A stretch of DNA of 23,267 nucleotides from JBCBST01 sp039819115 (GCA_039819115.1 JBCBST010000042.1:1-23267), one strand, 5' to 3'; shown: positions 7,840 to 15,954, numbered from the stretch's first letter. Notes: generated by a model from the letters alone, not told the origin. Program-made: numbers and translations.

Positions 7840-8613
7840 TTGGGACAAAAAACAAATCCAGTAGGTTTTAGATTAGGCGTTATACGCGGTTGGGAGTCCA
7901 ATTGGTACTCTGAAGACAAACAACCTGAATTGTTGATGGAAGACAATAAGCTTCGCGATTATTTGCAAGCCCGTCTCCGCAACGGTGGCCTGTCTAACGT
8001 AATTATTGAACGCACACCAAAGCGTATTCTGCTAACGCTTCGTACTTCTCGCCCTGGTGTTATCATTGGGCGTGGTGGTGAACAAATCGAGCTTCTTCGT
8101 GAAGAGCTAAAGAAAATCACCAACAAAGAAGTACAGATTAATGTTAGCGAAATCAAGCGACCTGAGCTCGACGCCAGTTTGGTTGCGCAGAACATCGCCC
8201 AGCAGTTACAGGCACGTGTTTCTTTCCGTCGTGCCATGAAAACAGCCATTGCTTCTGCGATGCGAATGGGTGCTAAAGGTATTAAAGTGAAATGTTCTGG
8301 TCGTTTAGGTGGTGCTGAAATGGCCCGTACCGAGCAGTATAAAGAAGGAAGAATTCCTCTTCATACCCTTCGTGCCGACATCGATTACTCGATCGCTACT
8401 TCCAACACCATTTATGGTTCTATCGGAGTAAGCGTTTGGATTTTCAAAGGTGAGATTATTGGTGATGTAGATCTGACACCGGGAGCACAAGCCCGACAGG
8501 ATGCAGAGTCTAATCGCAAGCAGCGCGGTGGAGGCCGTAATAAGGACGATCGCCGTGGTGGCAGACGAAGAAACAGAAGAAATAACCGAGCAAACACTCA
8601 GTCAAATAGCTAA
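7840..8613 (+). CDS. rpsC: 30S ribosomal protein S3
   Basis: S3 (257 aa) lies at the mRNA entry channel and contributes to helicase activity. MGQKTNPVGFRLG is the family start, the KH domain has the GRGG loop at 77-80, and Arg130, Arg131 and Lys134 of SFRRAMK match the E. coli helicase residues. After the conserved core (to about 215) comes a tail rich in Arg, Asn and Gly. The start is TTG at 7840: the encoded MGQK matches the family and no ATG fits. The site before it (AAAGCGAG) is weak, so initiation may depend on coupling with rplV 14 nt upstream. Confidence 0.97.
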   Translation: MGQKTNPVGFRLGVIRGWESNWYSEDKQPELLMEDNKLRDYLQARLRNGGLSNVIIERTPKRILLTLRTSRPGVIIGRGGEQIELLREELKKITNKEVQINVSEIKRPELDASLVAQNIAQQLQARVSFRRAMKTAIASAMRMGAKGIKVKCSGRLGGAEMARTEQYKEGRIPLHTLRADIDYSIATSNTIYGSIGVSVWIFKGEIIGDVDLTPGAQARQDAESNRKQRGGGRNKDDRRGGRRRNRRNNRANTQSNS

Positions 8614-8618
8614 TAGCC

Positions 8619-9032
8619 ATGCTAGAGCCAAAAAGAATTAAAAGACGTCGTGTACACCGCGACAAACTGAAAGGAAACGCACAGCGAGGCCACACTCTCA
8701 GTTTTGGCGATTTTGGTCTGAAAGCATTAGAACCAAAGTTTATTACTTCTCGTCAGATTGAGGCGTGCCGTATCGCTATTTCACGTGCCCTTCAACGGGA
8801 TGGTCAGACATTCATCCGAATTTTTCCGGATCGACCCATGACCAGTAAACCAGCCGAAACCCGGATGGGAAAAGGTAAAGGTGCTCTTGATCATTGGGTA
8901 GCCGTTGTAAAACCGGGCCGTATTATGTTCGAAATAGTTGGTGTATCCGAAGAACGAGCTAAAGAAGCTCTTACCCGTGCTTCTTACAAGCTTCCAATCA
9001 AAACCAAGTTCGTGAAACGTCGCGACGTGTAA
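8619..9032 (+). CDS. rplP: 50S ribosomal protein L16
   Basis: L16 (137 aa) contacts the A-site tRNA elbow and organises the 50S functional core. LEPKRIKRRRVHRDKLKG at the N terminus and TRMGKGKGALDHWVAVV (81-97) are diagnostic; Arg82 corresponds to the arginine hydroxylated in E. coli L16. Length is normal. It begins 5 nt after rpsC with no Shine-Dalgarno and ends 19 nt before rpmC. Confidence 0.98.
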   Translation: MLEPKRIKRRRVHRDKLKGNAQRGHTLSFGDFGLKALEPKFITSRQIEACRIAISRALQRDGQTFIRIFPDRPMTSKPAETRMGKGKGALDHWVAVVKPGRIMFEIVGVSEERAKEALTRASYKLPIKTKFVKRRDV

Positions 9033-9040
9033 GAATAATT

Positions 9041-9046
9041 GGAGGA
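9041..9046 (+). promoter_or_regulatory. Shine-Dalgarno of rpmC
   Basis: GGAGGA lies 5 nt before the rpmC ATG in the 19-nt gap after rplP. It is a strong match to the 16S CCTCC core. Confidence 0.7.
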
Positions 9047-9051
9047 TAAGT

Positions 9052-9255
9052 ATGAAAGCCCAAGAATTACGAGATTTGACGCTTACTGAATTAAACGCCC
9101 GTTTAACGGACGAGCGTGGAATTCTTCGCGATCTGAGATTTTCAAAATCTGTTACCGGCCAGTTGGAAAACCCGGCCCGGATCAAAAGTCATAAGCGTGA
9201 AATTGCACGCTTACTGACCGTTATCAACGAAAAAGAGACTGCTGAAAAAGCCTAA
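9052..9255 (+). CDS. rpmC: 50S ribosomal protein L29
   Basis: L29 (67 aa) is a small two-helix protein beside L23 at the tunnel exit. The N-terminal pattern MKAQELRDLTLTELNARL and RFSKSVTGQLENPARI, followed by a basic helix KSHKREIARLLTVI, match the family. The position between rplP and rpsQ is canonical. Confidence 0.96.
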   Translation: MKAQELRDLTLTELNARLTDERGILRDLRFSKSVTGQLENPARIKSHKREIARLLTVINEKETAEKA

Positions 9256-9265
9256 GGACGATACT

Positions 9266-9529
9266 ATGGAACAGCAACAACGAGCACAGCGCAGAGAGCG
9301 TATCGGACGTGTAGTGAGCGACAAAATGGAGAAAAGCATAACCGTCGCGGTTGACCGCCAGGTGAAGCACCCCATTTATGGAAAGTTTATCACGAAGACG
9401 ACCAAATACATGGCGCACGACGAAAATAACGATGCAGGTATCGGAGATACAGTACGCATTATGAGTACCCGTCCACTTTCAAAGCGAAAGTCATGGCGAT
9501 TAGTATCTATTGTTGAACGAGCAAAATAA
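9266..9529 (+). CDS. rpsQ: 30S ribosomal protein S17
   Basis: S17 (87 aa) is an OB-fold primary binder of the 16S 5' domain. RRERIGRVVSDKMEKSITVA and HPIYGKFITKTTKYMAHDE are hallmark segments, followed by GDTVRIMSTRPLSKRKSWRL. Length is normal. An AAGGA-like site precedes the ATG, 10 nt after rpmC. Confidence 0.97.
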   Translation: MEQQQRAQRRERIGRVVSDKMEKSITVAVDRQVKHPIYGKFITKTTKYMAHDENNDAGIGDTVRIMSTRPLSKRKSWRLVSIVERAK

Positions 9530-9552
9530 CATATTGTAGATAGGATAAGATC

Positions 9553-9921
9553 ATGGTCCAAACGCAAACCATATTACAAGTAGCAGACAATAGCGGCGCT
9601 AAGAAAGTGATGTGCATCAAAGTATTGGGAGATTCACGTCGCCGTTACGCCCGCGTTGGAGATTTGATCTCAGCATCGGTTAAAACTGCTATCCCTGGTG
9701 GAAATGTTAAGAAAGGGGATGTAGTAAAAGCCGTTATTGTACGCACCAAAAAAGAATTTCGCCGACGCGACGGAAGCTATATCCGTTTTGACGAAAATGC
9801 GGCGGTAATCATTAACAAAGACCAGGAACCAGTCGGTACACGTATTTTCGGTCCGGTAGCACGTGAGCTACGCGAAAAGAGCTTTATGCGTATCGTATCT
9901 CTGGCACCTGAAGTACTGTAA
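9553..9921 (+). CDS. rplN: 50S ribosomal protein L14
   Basis: L14 (122 aa) lies at the subunit interface with L19 and forms bridges to the 16S rRNA. TILQVADNSGAKKVMCIKVL, KKGDVVKAVIVRTKKE, RFDENAAVIIN and TRIFGPVARELRE are the classic conserved blocks. Its length equals the family standard. The spacing to rpsQ is 23 nt, with an AGGAT site before the ATG. Confidence 0.98.
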   Translation: MVQTQTILQVADNSGAKKVMCIKVLGDSRRRYARVGDLISASVKTAIPGGNVKKGDVVKAVIVRTKKEFRRRDGSYIRFDENAAVIINKDQEPVGTRIFGPVARELREKSFMRIVSLAPEVL

Positions 9922-9931
9922 CGAGGAAATC

Positions 9932-10312
9932 ATGCCACGCAGATTTAATACTCAGAAGAAACTACACGTTAAGAAAGGCGATACGGTTGCCCTTACCAAA
10001 GCTATTACCAGCTCGAAAGGACAACCTCAACGTGAGAAGGGATACCAGTCAAGAGTATTGGCCGTATTCCCGGAGAAGGAACGAGTGTTGGTAGAAGGGG
10101 TTAATATGAAAACCCATCACGAAAAACCGACACAGGATAATACCCAGGGTGGACGATTGCACCGTGAAGCACCCATTCATATTTCTAATGTGATGGTTGT
10201 GGATCCTTCCAGCAACGAGCCTACTCGTATCGGAAGAAAGAAAGTAGAAGTAAATGGCAAACAACGATGGGTTCGCTACGCTAAAAAAGGCGGCGCAGAA
10301 ATCGACAAATAA
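9932..10312 (+). CDS. rplX: 50S ribosomal protein L24
   Basis: L24 (126 aa) initiates 50S assembly and sits near the tunnel exit. LHVKKGDTVALTKAI starts the KOW motif, and VLVEGVNMKTHHEKP with EAPIHISNVMVVDP completes the fold. It is about 20 residues longer than E. coli L24, partly from extra residues inside the KOW region (SSKGQPQREKGYQS). The frame is open from 9863 inside rplN, but MPRRFNTQKK at 9932 with GAGGA upstream is the natural start, 10 nt after the rplN stop. Confidence 0.97.
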   Translation: MPRRFNTQKKLHVKKGDTVALTKAITSSKGQPQREKGYQSRVLAVFPEKERVLVEGVNMKTHHEKPTQDNTQGGRLHREAPIHISNVMVVDPSSNEPTRIGRKKVEVNGKQRWVRYAKKGGAEIDK

Positions 10313-10319
10313 CTGAACA

Positions 10320-10871
10320 ATGGCTGAAGCAAGACTAAACACCATTTACAAAGAAGAAATTGCACCCAAACTAAAAGAAGAGTTTGGCTATGACAATGTG
10401 ATGGCTATTCCAAAATTGAGCAAAATTGTGATCAACGTTGGAGTAGGCGAAGCTATTCAGGACAAGAAGGCCCTTGATAATGTAGTTGACAGCGTGGCCC
10501 TTATTACCGGGCAAATGCCGGTTACTACCAAGGCAAAGAAATCTATTTCTAACTTCAAACTCCGTGATGGAATGCCCATCGGATGTAAGGTGACCTTACG
10601 TTCGCGCATTATGTACGAATTCCTGGATCGTTTTATCAACCTGGCACTACCCCGTACTCGCGACTTTCAGGGAATCCCTGATAAGAGCTTTGATGGACGA
10701 GGTAACTATACTGTTGGTATCAAAGAACACACCATTTTCCCGGAAATTGATGTTGATAAAGTGAGCAAAGCACACGGTATGGACATCACTTTTGTAACTA
10801 CAGCAAACACCGATGAAGAAGCACTCAGCCTGCTGAAACATTTCGGTATGCCATTCAAAAGAAGAAATTAA
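10320..10871 (+). CDS. rplE: 50S ribosomal protein L5
   Basis: L5 (183 aa) binds 5S rRNA in the central protuberance and touches the P-site tRNA. IPKLSKIVINVGVGEA, ISNFKLRDGMPIGCKVTLR and DFQGIPDKSFDGRGNY are typical, and the C terminus LLKHFGMPFKRRN is normal. It lies 7 nt after rplX with no Shine-Dalgarno and 10 nt before rpsN. Confidence 0.98.
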   Translation: MAEARLNTIYKEEIAPKLKEEFGYDNVMAIPKLSKIVINVGVGEAIQDKKALDNVVDSVALITGQMPVTTKAKKSISNFKLRDGMPIGCKVTLRSRIMYEFLDRFINLALPRTRDFQGIPDKSFDGRGNYTVGIKEHTIFPEIDVDKVSKAHGMDITFVTTANTDEEALSLLKHFGMPFKRRN

Positions 10872-10881
10872 CACAAGCAAT

Positions 10882-11151
10882 ATGGCTAAGAAATCTTGGA
10901 TTGCACGTAACGAGAAAAGAAAAGCAACGGTTGAGCGCTTCGCTGAAAAACGCCGTGCGTTAAAAGAAGCAGGAGACTACGAAGCTCTTCAAAAACTTCC
11001 ACGTAATGCGAGTCCCACTCGTGTGCGTAACCGTTGTACGGTAACCGGTCGTGGTCGTGGATATATTGGCCGTTACGGTATTTCTCGTATTAAATTCCGT
11101 GAACTTGCCTCCAAGGGCAGGATTCCCGGTGTACGCAAAGCAAGCTGGTAA
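10882..11151 (+). CDS. rpsN: 30S ribosomal protein S14, zinc-free type
   Basis: S14 (89 aa) belongs to the 30S head near S3 and S10. SPTRVRNRCTVTGRGRGYIG (44-63) is the conserved block. It holds a single cysteine (Cys52), so the paired CxxC motifs of the zinc form are absent and the protein is the longer zinc-independent type. MAKKSWIARNEKR is a normal start. The canonical neighbours are rplE and rpsH. Confidence 0.97.
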   Translation: MAKKSWIARNEKRKATVERFAEKRRALKEAGDYEALQKLPRNASPTRVRNRCTVTGRGRGYIGRYGISRIKFRELASKGRIPGVRKASW

Positions 11152-11166
11152 TATAGAGGTAGAATA

Positions 11167-11559
11167 ATGACTGATCCGATTGCAGATTTTTTAACACGCA
11201 TTCGTAACGCACAAACAGCGGGACACCGAAAAGTAGATGTTCCTGCTTCCAAGCTTAAGCGTGCAATGGCTAAAATCCTTGTCGATAAAGGATTCATTAG
11301 CAAATACATTGATATTGAAGATGGTAAACAAGGTATGATTCGTATGTTCCTTAAGTACGATTCATACGGATTACCTGTAATTCGCGACCTTAGCCGTGTT
11401 TCCAAACCGGGACTTCGGGTGTATGAAGGTGGTGATTCTGTACCCCGTTCTCAGAACGGACTGGGTATTGTGATTTTGTCTACTTCGAAAGGAGTAATGA
11501 CTGATAAAGAAGCCCGCAAACTTAATGTTGGTGGCGAAATTTTGTGTACCGTTTACTAA
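11167..11559 (+). CDS. rpsH: 30S ribosomal protein S8
   Basis: S8 (130 aa) binds the 16S central domain and in E. coli represses the spc operon by binding the rplE mRNA. MTDPIADFLTRIRNA, RISKPGLRVY-like RVSKPGLRVYEG and GLGIVILSTSKGVMTDKEA are hallmark segments. AGAGGT lies before the ATG. I did not identify an S8-binding-site mimic near rplE; finding one would need RNA folding. Confidence 0.98.
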   Translation: MTDPIADFLTRIRNAQTAGHRKVDVPASKLKRAMAKILVDKGFISKYIDIEDGKQGMIRMFLKYDSYGLPVIRDLSRVSKPGLRVYEGGDSVPRSQNGLGIVILSTSKGVMTDKEARKLNVGGEILCTVY

Positions 11560-11573
11560 GAGGTGGTTGAATT

Positions 11574-12128
11574 ATGTCTCGAATTGGAAGATTACCCGTA
11601 CCACTGCCCGATAAAGTCGATGTTAACATCGATGCCGACAACGTAATTACTGTTAAAGGCGATAAGGGTAGCAATAGCTTACAAATCCATCCGAATATTG
11701 CGATAGAACGTAATAACGGTGAGATTCTGGTTACCCGTATTTCGGAGAATAAAGAAAATCGTGCACTGCACGGTCTTTACCGCTCTCTGATTAACAACAT
11801 GGTTCTTGGAGTATCCCAGGGTTTTTCTAAAACACTGGAAATTCACGGCGTTGGTTTCCGTGCGGCAATGAATGGCGGAATCCTTGAGTTAAATCTTGGT
11901 TTTTCTCACCCTATCTTTTTTGTACCTCCGGAAGGCGTGAATATCGAAGTAGATACGAAGTCTGGAAAGCAACCCCGTGTGATTGTTTCCGGAATTGACA
12001 AAGAATTGGTAGGTCAGGTTTCTGCAAAGATCCGATCATTCCGCAAACCTGAGCCATACAAAGGCAAAGGGATCCGGTTCCTTGGTGAACAAATCAGAAG
12101 AAAAGCTGGTAAGTCGGCAGGTAAATAA
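11574..12128 (+). CDS. rplF: 50S ribosomal protein L6
   Basis: L6 (184 aa) has two tandem similar domains and sits beside the sarcin-ricin loop, where elongation GTPases dock. MSRIGRLPVPLPDKV at the start, ALHGLYRSLINNMVLGVSQG in the middle and PEPYKGKGIRFLGEQIRRKA at the C terminus are diagnostic. AGAGGT overlaps the end of rpsH upstream of the ATG. Confidence 0.98.
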   Translation: MSRIGRLPVPLPDKVDVNIDADNVITVKGDKGSNSLQIHPNIAIERNNGEILVTRISENKENRALHGLYRSLINNMVLGVSQGFSKTLEIHGVGFRAAMNGGILELNLGFSHPIFFVPPEGVNIEVDTKSGKQPRVIVSGIDKELVGQVSAKIRSFRKPEPYKGKGIRFLGEQIRRKAGKSAGK

Positions 12129-12138
12129 GGATTGACAA

Positions 12139-12474
12139 ATGAATAACAGCAAGCAAAAAGAACTTCGCAGAAATAAAATCAGACGCAGGATACGAGCTAC
12201 TGTTCAGGGTACTGCAGAACGCCCGCGTCTTAACGTATACAAAAGTAATAAGTTCACTTACTTACAGCTTATAGACGACGCTGCCGGAGCTACATTAGCA
12301 TCTGCAAAGGCTGAAACAGGTGTTGAAAAAGCAAAAGAAGCCGGACTTGAGCTTGCCAAAGCAGCTCAGGATAAAGGAATTACAACAGCAGTATTTGACC
12401 GAAGTGGGTACAAGTATCATGGCGTAGTGAAAGCTGCTGCTGATGGTGCCCGTGAAGGAGGCCTTAATTTTTAG
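12139..12474 (+). CDS. rplR: 50S ribosomal protein L18
   Basis: L18 (111 aa) binds 5S rRNA with L5 in the central protuberance. RNKIRRRIRATVQGTAERPR, NVYKSNKFTYLQLIDD and the C-terminal FDRSGYKYHGVVKAAADGAR are typical. It is slightly shorter than E. coli L18 but complete. It is followed by rpsE after 9 nt. Confidence 0.97.
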   Translation: MNNSKQKELRRNKIRRRIRATVQGTAERPRLNVYKSNKFTYLQLIDDAAGATLASAKAETGVEKAKEAGLELAKAAQDKGITTAVFDRSGYKYHGVVKAAADGAREGGLNF

Positions 12475-12483
12475 GATACCATT

Positions 12484-13008
12484 ATGCCAAAAGTAAGAAG
12501 AAAACAATCTATCCCTGCCTCAGGACTAAATCTTGAAGAAAAACTGGTTCACGTTAACCGTGTAGCTAAAGTAGTAAAGGGTGGTCGTCGTTTCAGCTTC
12601 AACGCTATTGTTGTTGTCGGAGATGGAAACGGTGTATGTGGTCACGGACTTGGTAAAGCCAATGAAGTGTCTGATGCGATTCAAAAAGGGTTCGAGAACG
12701 CCAAAAAGAACCTGATTCGTGTACCGCTAACGAAAAGCGGTAGTATTTACCATCCGGTAGTTGGCAAAGCAGGAGCTGGTAAAGTGTTACTTCGCCCTGC
12801 ATCGGAAGGTACAGGTGTAATTGCCGGTGGGGCCGTTAAAAACCTGTTAGACGTTGCGGGTGTTCATAACATCCTGTCAAAGTCTCAGGGTTCTTCAAAC
12901 CCTCATAATATGGTAAAAGCAGCATTCCAGGCACTTAAGGACCTTACAGATCCTATCGAAGTTGCCCAACGCCGGGGTGTTTCATTAAATAAAGTTTTTG
13001 AAGGTTAA
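12484..13008 (+). CDS. rpsE: 30S ribosomal protein S5
   Basis: S5 (174 aa) contributes to decoding fidelity and lines the mRNA entrance with S3 and S4. VNRVAKVVKGGRRFSFNAIV is the loop where spectinomycin-resistance changes occur; the lysine-glycine-glycine core is intact. GDGNGVCGHGLGKANEV and RPASEGTGVIAGGAVK follow. The stop is only 2 nt before the rplO ATG, so the gene for L30 (rpmD), which normally lies here, is absent. Confidence 0.98.
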   Translation: MPKVRRKQSIPASGLNLEEKLVHVNRVAKVVKGGRRFSFNAIVVVGDGNGVCGHGLGKANEVSDAIQKGFENAKKNLIRVPLTKSGSIYHPVVGKAGAGKVLLRPASEGTGVIAGGAVKNLLDVAGVHNILSKSQGSSNPHNMVKAAFQALKDLTDPIEVAQRRGVSLNKVFEG

Positions 13009-13010
13009 TC

Positions 13011-13466
13011 ATGGATTTAAGCAGTTTAAAAGCTCCGGTACCTAACCAGAAAAACCGTAAGCGCGTGGGACGCGGTGAAGGTTCCGGTAAAGGACAGGAA
13101 TCGGGTCGCGGAATGAACGGAGCAAAATCACGTTCGGGCTACAAGCGCCGTGCCTGGTTTGAAGGTGGTCAGATGCCATTACAGCGCCGTATTCCAAAAT
13201 TCGGTTTCAAGAATATTAACCGGGTAGAATACCGTCCTATTAACGTACAGACCATTGCTGAATATATTGAAGCCGGTAAGCTGGAAAATACCGTTACCGT
13301 CGCTGATTTAATTTCTGCAGGCCTGGCCAACAAAAACGACCTCATCAAGATTCTAGGTCGTGGCGATATTGAAGCTAAAGTAGAACTTGAAGCACACGCG
13401 GCCAGCAAATCTGCTATTGAAAAAGTAGAAAAAGCAGGCGGTACGCTTACAGTAATCAATAACTAA
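13011..13466 (+). CDS. rplO: 50S ribosomal protein L15
   Basis: L15 (151 aa) is a late-assembly 50S protein with an extended glycine- and arginine-rich N-terminal arm: RVGRGEGSGKGQESGRG, then FEGGQMPLQRRIPKFGF. The C-terminal globular part ends KVEKAGGTLTVINN. The start is 2 nt after rpsE, consistent with translational coupling; a GAAGGT site lies just upstream. Confidence 0.98.
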   Translation: MDLSSLKAPVPNQKNRKRVGRGEGSGKGQESGRGMNGAKSRSGYKRRAWFEGGQMPLQRRIPKFGFKNINRVEYRPINVQTIAEYIEAGKLENTVTVADLISAGLANKNDLIKILGRGDIEAKVELEAHAASKSAIEKVEKAGGTLTVINN

Positions 13467-13482
13467 CGGTTGTAGTTGCCCG

Positions 13483-14793
13483 ATGAGCCTGATCGAAAAT
13501 TTCCGCAACATTTTCAAAATTGAGGACCTGAAAAACCGGATCCTCTACACGGTTGGTATCTTAATGGTGTACCGTATTGGTAGTTACATCACACTTCCCG
13601 GTGTTGATGCCAGCCAATTATTAGCCGGTTCCAGTGACGCCTCCAGTCTCTTAGGGCTGTTCAACCTGTTTGTTGGGGGAGCATTCTCCCGTGCAGGTGT
13701 GTTTGCTCTGGGTATCATGCCTTACATCACGGCTTCCATCATTATTCAGTTGATGGGCGCTGTTGTTCCTTACTTCCAGAAGCTTCAACGTGAAGGGGAA
13801 GAAGGTCGCAGAAAGATTACCCGGTTGACCCGATACGGAACGGTAGCTATTACGGCTGTACAGGCTATCGGATTTGCAATCAACCTGCTGGCAACTGCTC
13901 CACAGGCGATCGTTGTAAGTCGGTTCACATTTATCATTACCTGTGTGATCGTTCTCACTGCAGGTACCGTATTCGTGATGTGGTTGGGCGAGAGGATTAC
14001 CGAGCGCGGAATTGGTAACGGTATTTCCCTTATCATTATGATTGGTATTATCGCGGTACTTCCCGCTTCGTTCTATAACGAAGTAACCACGAAAACGAAT
14101 GCTATTCTTGTTATCATCGAGCTTGCTGCTCTTGTGGCTGTTATTGCCGGCGTGGTATTACTAACCCAGGGAACACGTAAAATACCGGTTCAATATGCTA
14201 AGCGCGTTGTCGGCCGTAAGGTATACGGTGGTACCACTCAGTACTTACCAATCAGAGTGAATGCGGCTGGGGTAATGCCTATCATTTTTGCACAGTCCAT
14301 TATGTTCATACCCAGCACTATTGGCTCTTTTTTCCCAGATAATGAAACGGTACAGTTCCTGACCGCGTGGTCTGCTGATTTCACCGGTGTGGTTTACTCG
14401 ATTGTATTCTTCTTTATCTGTGTCTTCTTCACTTTTTTCTACACAGCCATTGCCATTAATCCTCGTGAAATGGCAGATACGATGAAGAGACAAGGTGGAT
14501 TTATTCCTGGTGTACGACCTGGTAAAAACACGGTTGAATTTATTGATAACATCCTGACCAAGATTACGTTACCTGGTTCTTTATTTCTTTCTTTTGTAGC
14601 AATTTTACCGGCTGTCGCTACTGGATTATTGGGAGTTACGCCTGGTTTCGCACTCTTTTATGGTGGTACCAGTCTGCTCATTATCGTTGGTGTGGCGTTA
14701 GACACGTTGCAACAAATTGAAAGCCACCTGATGATGCGTCACTATGACGGCTTTATGAAAACCGGAAAGATTAAAGGCCGCCGAAGAGCATAA
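13483..14793 (+). CDS. secY: Protein translocase channel subunit SecY
   Basis: SecY (436 aa) is the membrane pore of the Sec system, exporting and inserting proteins with SecE and SecA. About ten hydrophobic segments are visible. Conserved landmarks are TERGIGNGISLIIM (173-186), IPVQYAKR (234-241) and the cytoplasmic loop RQGGFIPGVRPGK (336-348), where SecA and ribosomes bind. The C terminus KIKGRRRA is basic and cytoplasmic. The gene follows rplO as in most spc operons, linking ribosome and translocon supply. No Shine-Dalgarno is seen. Confidence 0.98.
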   Translation: MSLIENFRNIFKIEDLKNRILYTVGILMVYRIGSYITLPGVDASQLLAGSSDASSLLGLFNLFVGGAFSRAGVFALGIMPYITASIIIQLMGAVVPYFQKLQREGEEGRRKITRLTRYGTVAITAVQAIGFAINLLATAPQAIVVSRFTFIITCVIVLTAGTVFVMWLGERITERGIGNGISLIIMIGIIAVLPASFYNEVTTKTNAILVIIELAALVAVIAGVVLLTQGTRKIPVQYAKRVVGRKVYGGTTQYLPIRVNAAGVMPIIFAQSIMFIPSTIGSFFPDNETVQFLTAWSADFTGVVYSIVFFFICVFFTFFYTAIAINPREMADTMKRQGGFIPGVRPGKNTVEFIDNILTKITLPGSLFLSFVAILPAVATGLLGVTPGFALFYGGTSLLIIVGVALDTLQQIESHLMMRHYDGFMKTGKIKGRRRA

Positions 14794-14797
14794 CCTG

Positions 14798-15607
14798 ATG
14801 ATCTATCTCAAGAGCGAAAATGAAATTGAAAAGATGCGTGAAAGTGCGCAGATCGTTTCAAGAACTCTTGGGATTGTATCGAAGCATTTGGAGCCCGGCG
14901 TTGAAACCGGTCGGTTGGACCGTATCGCGGAAGAGTATGTGGCTTCTCAAAATGCCCGTCCTGCTTTTAAAGGATACGGGCCTAAAGGAAACGAATTTCC
15001 AGGAACACTCTGCATTTCAGTGAATGAAGAGGTTGTTCATGGTATCCCGGGGAACCGGGTTCTGCAGGATGGAGATGTGGTCTCTATCGATTGTGGTGTA
15101 GAAAAAGATGGATTCTTCGGAGACCATGCCTACACCTTTGTGATTGGTGAAGTTGAAGATGAGGTATTCGACTTTGTTCGCGTAACCTTGGAATCTCTTT
15201 ACAAAGGAATTGAACAAGCCGTACATGGTAATAGAATGGGTGATTTATCGAATTCGATACAGACTCATTGTGAAAACCAGGGTTATGGTATCGTTCGTGC
15301 GTTGGTCGGTCATGGCCTTGGGCGTTCGTTGCATGAAGATCCCTCGGTACCAAACTACGGAAGGAAGGGCAAAGGCGACCGGCTTCGTTCCGGTATGACT
15401 CTTGCGGTGGAGCCTATGGTAACCATGGGCGACTGGAAAGTAAAAACCTTAAGCGACGGCTGGACTGTTGTAACAGCCGACCATAGTATTTCTGCTCACT
15501 TCGAACACGATATCGTTATTCGTGAAGGAGAAGCTGAAATTCTCAGTACTTTTGATTATATTGCTGATCTGTCAAAAAACAAAAGCAACCTAGTGCATTA
15601 TGGCTAA
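14798..15607 (+). CDS. map: Methionine aminopeptidase, type I
   Basis: This metalloprotease (269 aa) removes the initiator methionine from new proteins in the cytoplasm. The five metal ligands of the pita-bread fold are present: Asp98 (SIDCG), Asp109 (FFGDH), His172 (VGHGLG), Glu205 (AVEPM) and Glu236 (HFEHD); His81 matches the substrate-contacting histidine. It lacks an N-terminal zinc or SH3 extension, so it is the short type I. It starts 4 nt after secY with no Shine-Dalgarno, and its last 8 nt overlap infA, implying coupling. Confidence 0.98.
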   Translation: MIYLKSENEIEKMRESAQIVSRTLGIVSKHLEPGVETGRLDRIAEEYVASQNARPAFKGYGPKGNEFPGTLCISVNEEVVHGIPGNRVLQDGDVVSIDCGVEKDGFFGDHAYTFVIGEVEDEVFDFVRVTLESLYKGIEQAVHGNRMGDLSNSIQTHCENQGYGIVRALVGHGLGRSLHEDPSVPNYGRKGKGDRLRSGMTLAVEPMVTMGDWKVKTLSDGWTVVTADHSISAHFEHDIVIREGEAEILSTFDYIADLSKNKSNLVHYG

Positions 15608-15818
15608 ACAAGAGCCAATTAAACAAGATGGAGAAATTCTTGAAGCATTACCGAATGCTCAATTTCGCGTTCGTTTAGAAAACGGGCACGAAATTTTAGC
15701 ACACGTATCGGGGAAAATGCGCATGTACTACATAAAAATTTTGCCAGGCGATCGGGTTTCAGTTGAAATGTCACCCTACGATTTATCAAAAGGAAGAATC
15801 ACATATCGACATAAATAA
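15600..15818 (+). CDS. infA: Translation initiation factor IF-1
   Basis: IF-1 (72 aa) occupies the 30S A site during initiation. The OB-fold is visible as GEILEALPNAQFRVRLENGH, then ILAHVSGKMRMYYIKILPGD, and the C-terminal DLSKGRITYRHK is classic. The ATG lies inside the end of map (8-nt overlap in another frame) without a Shine-Dalgarno, so it is probably translated by coupling or re-initiation. The order map-infA-rpmJ is common. Confidence 0.98.
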   Translation: MAKQEPIKQDGEILEALPNAQFRVRLENGHEILAHVSGKMRMYYIKILPGDRVSVEMSPYDLSKGRITYRHK

Positions 15819-15825
15819 CGATAGT

Positions 15826-15942
15826 ATGAAAACAAGATCTTCAGTTAAAAAAAGAAGCTCAGACGATAAAATTGTTCGTCGCAAGGGTCGTCTGTACGTA
15901 ATTAACAAAAAAAACCCACGTCATAAGCAACGTCAGGGCTAA
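15826..15942 (+). CDS. rpmJ: 50S ribosomal protein L36, cysteine-free type
   Basis: L36 (38 aa) is the smallest large-subunit protein, packed into 23S rRNA near the L7/L12 stalk base. MKTRSSVKKRSSDDKIVRRK followed by GRLYVINKKNPRHKQRQG matches the family end to end. The zinc-ribbon cysteines of the usual form (positions 11, 14 and 27) are Ser11, Asp14 and Asn27; only a histidine remains (His33, after a one-residue insertion). It therefore should not bind zinc. The gene lies 7 nt after infA and 12 nt before rpsM, the canonical place, and is short enough to be missed by automated calling. Confidence 0.95.
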   Translation: MKTRSSVKKRSSDDKIVRRKGRLYVINKKNPRHKQRQG

Positions 15943-15954
15943 AATCGATTCTAT

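Noticed and set aside
9863..9931. Earlier start for L24 inside rplN
   Set aside because: The added residues have no counterpart in L24 and the ATG at 9932 has a good GAGGA site.
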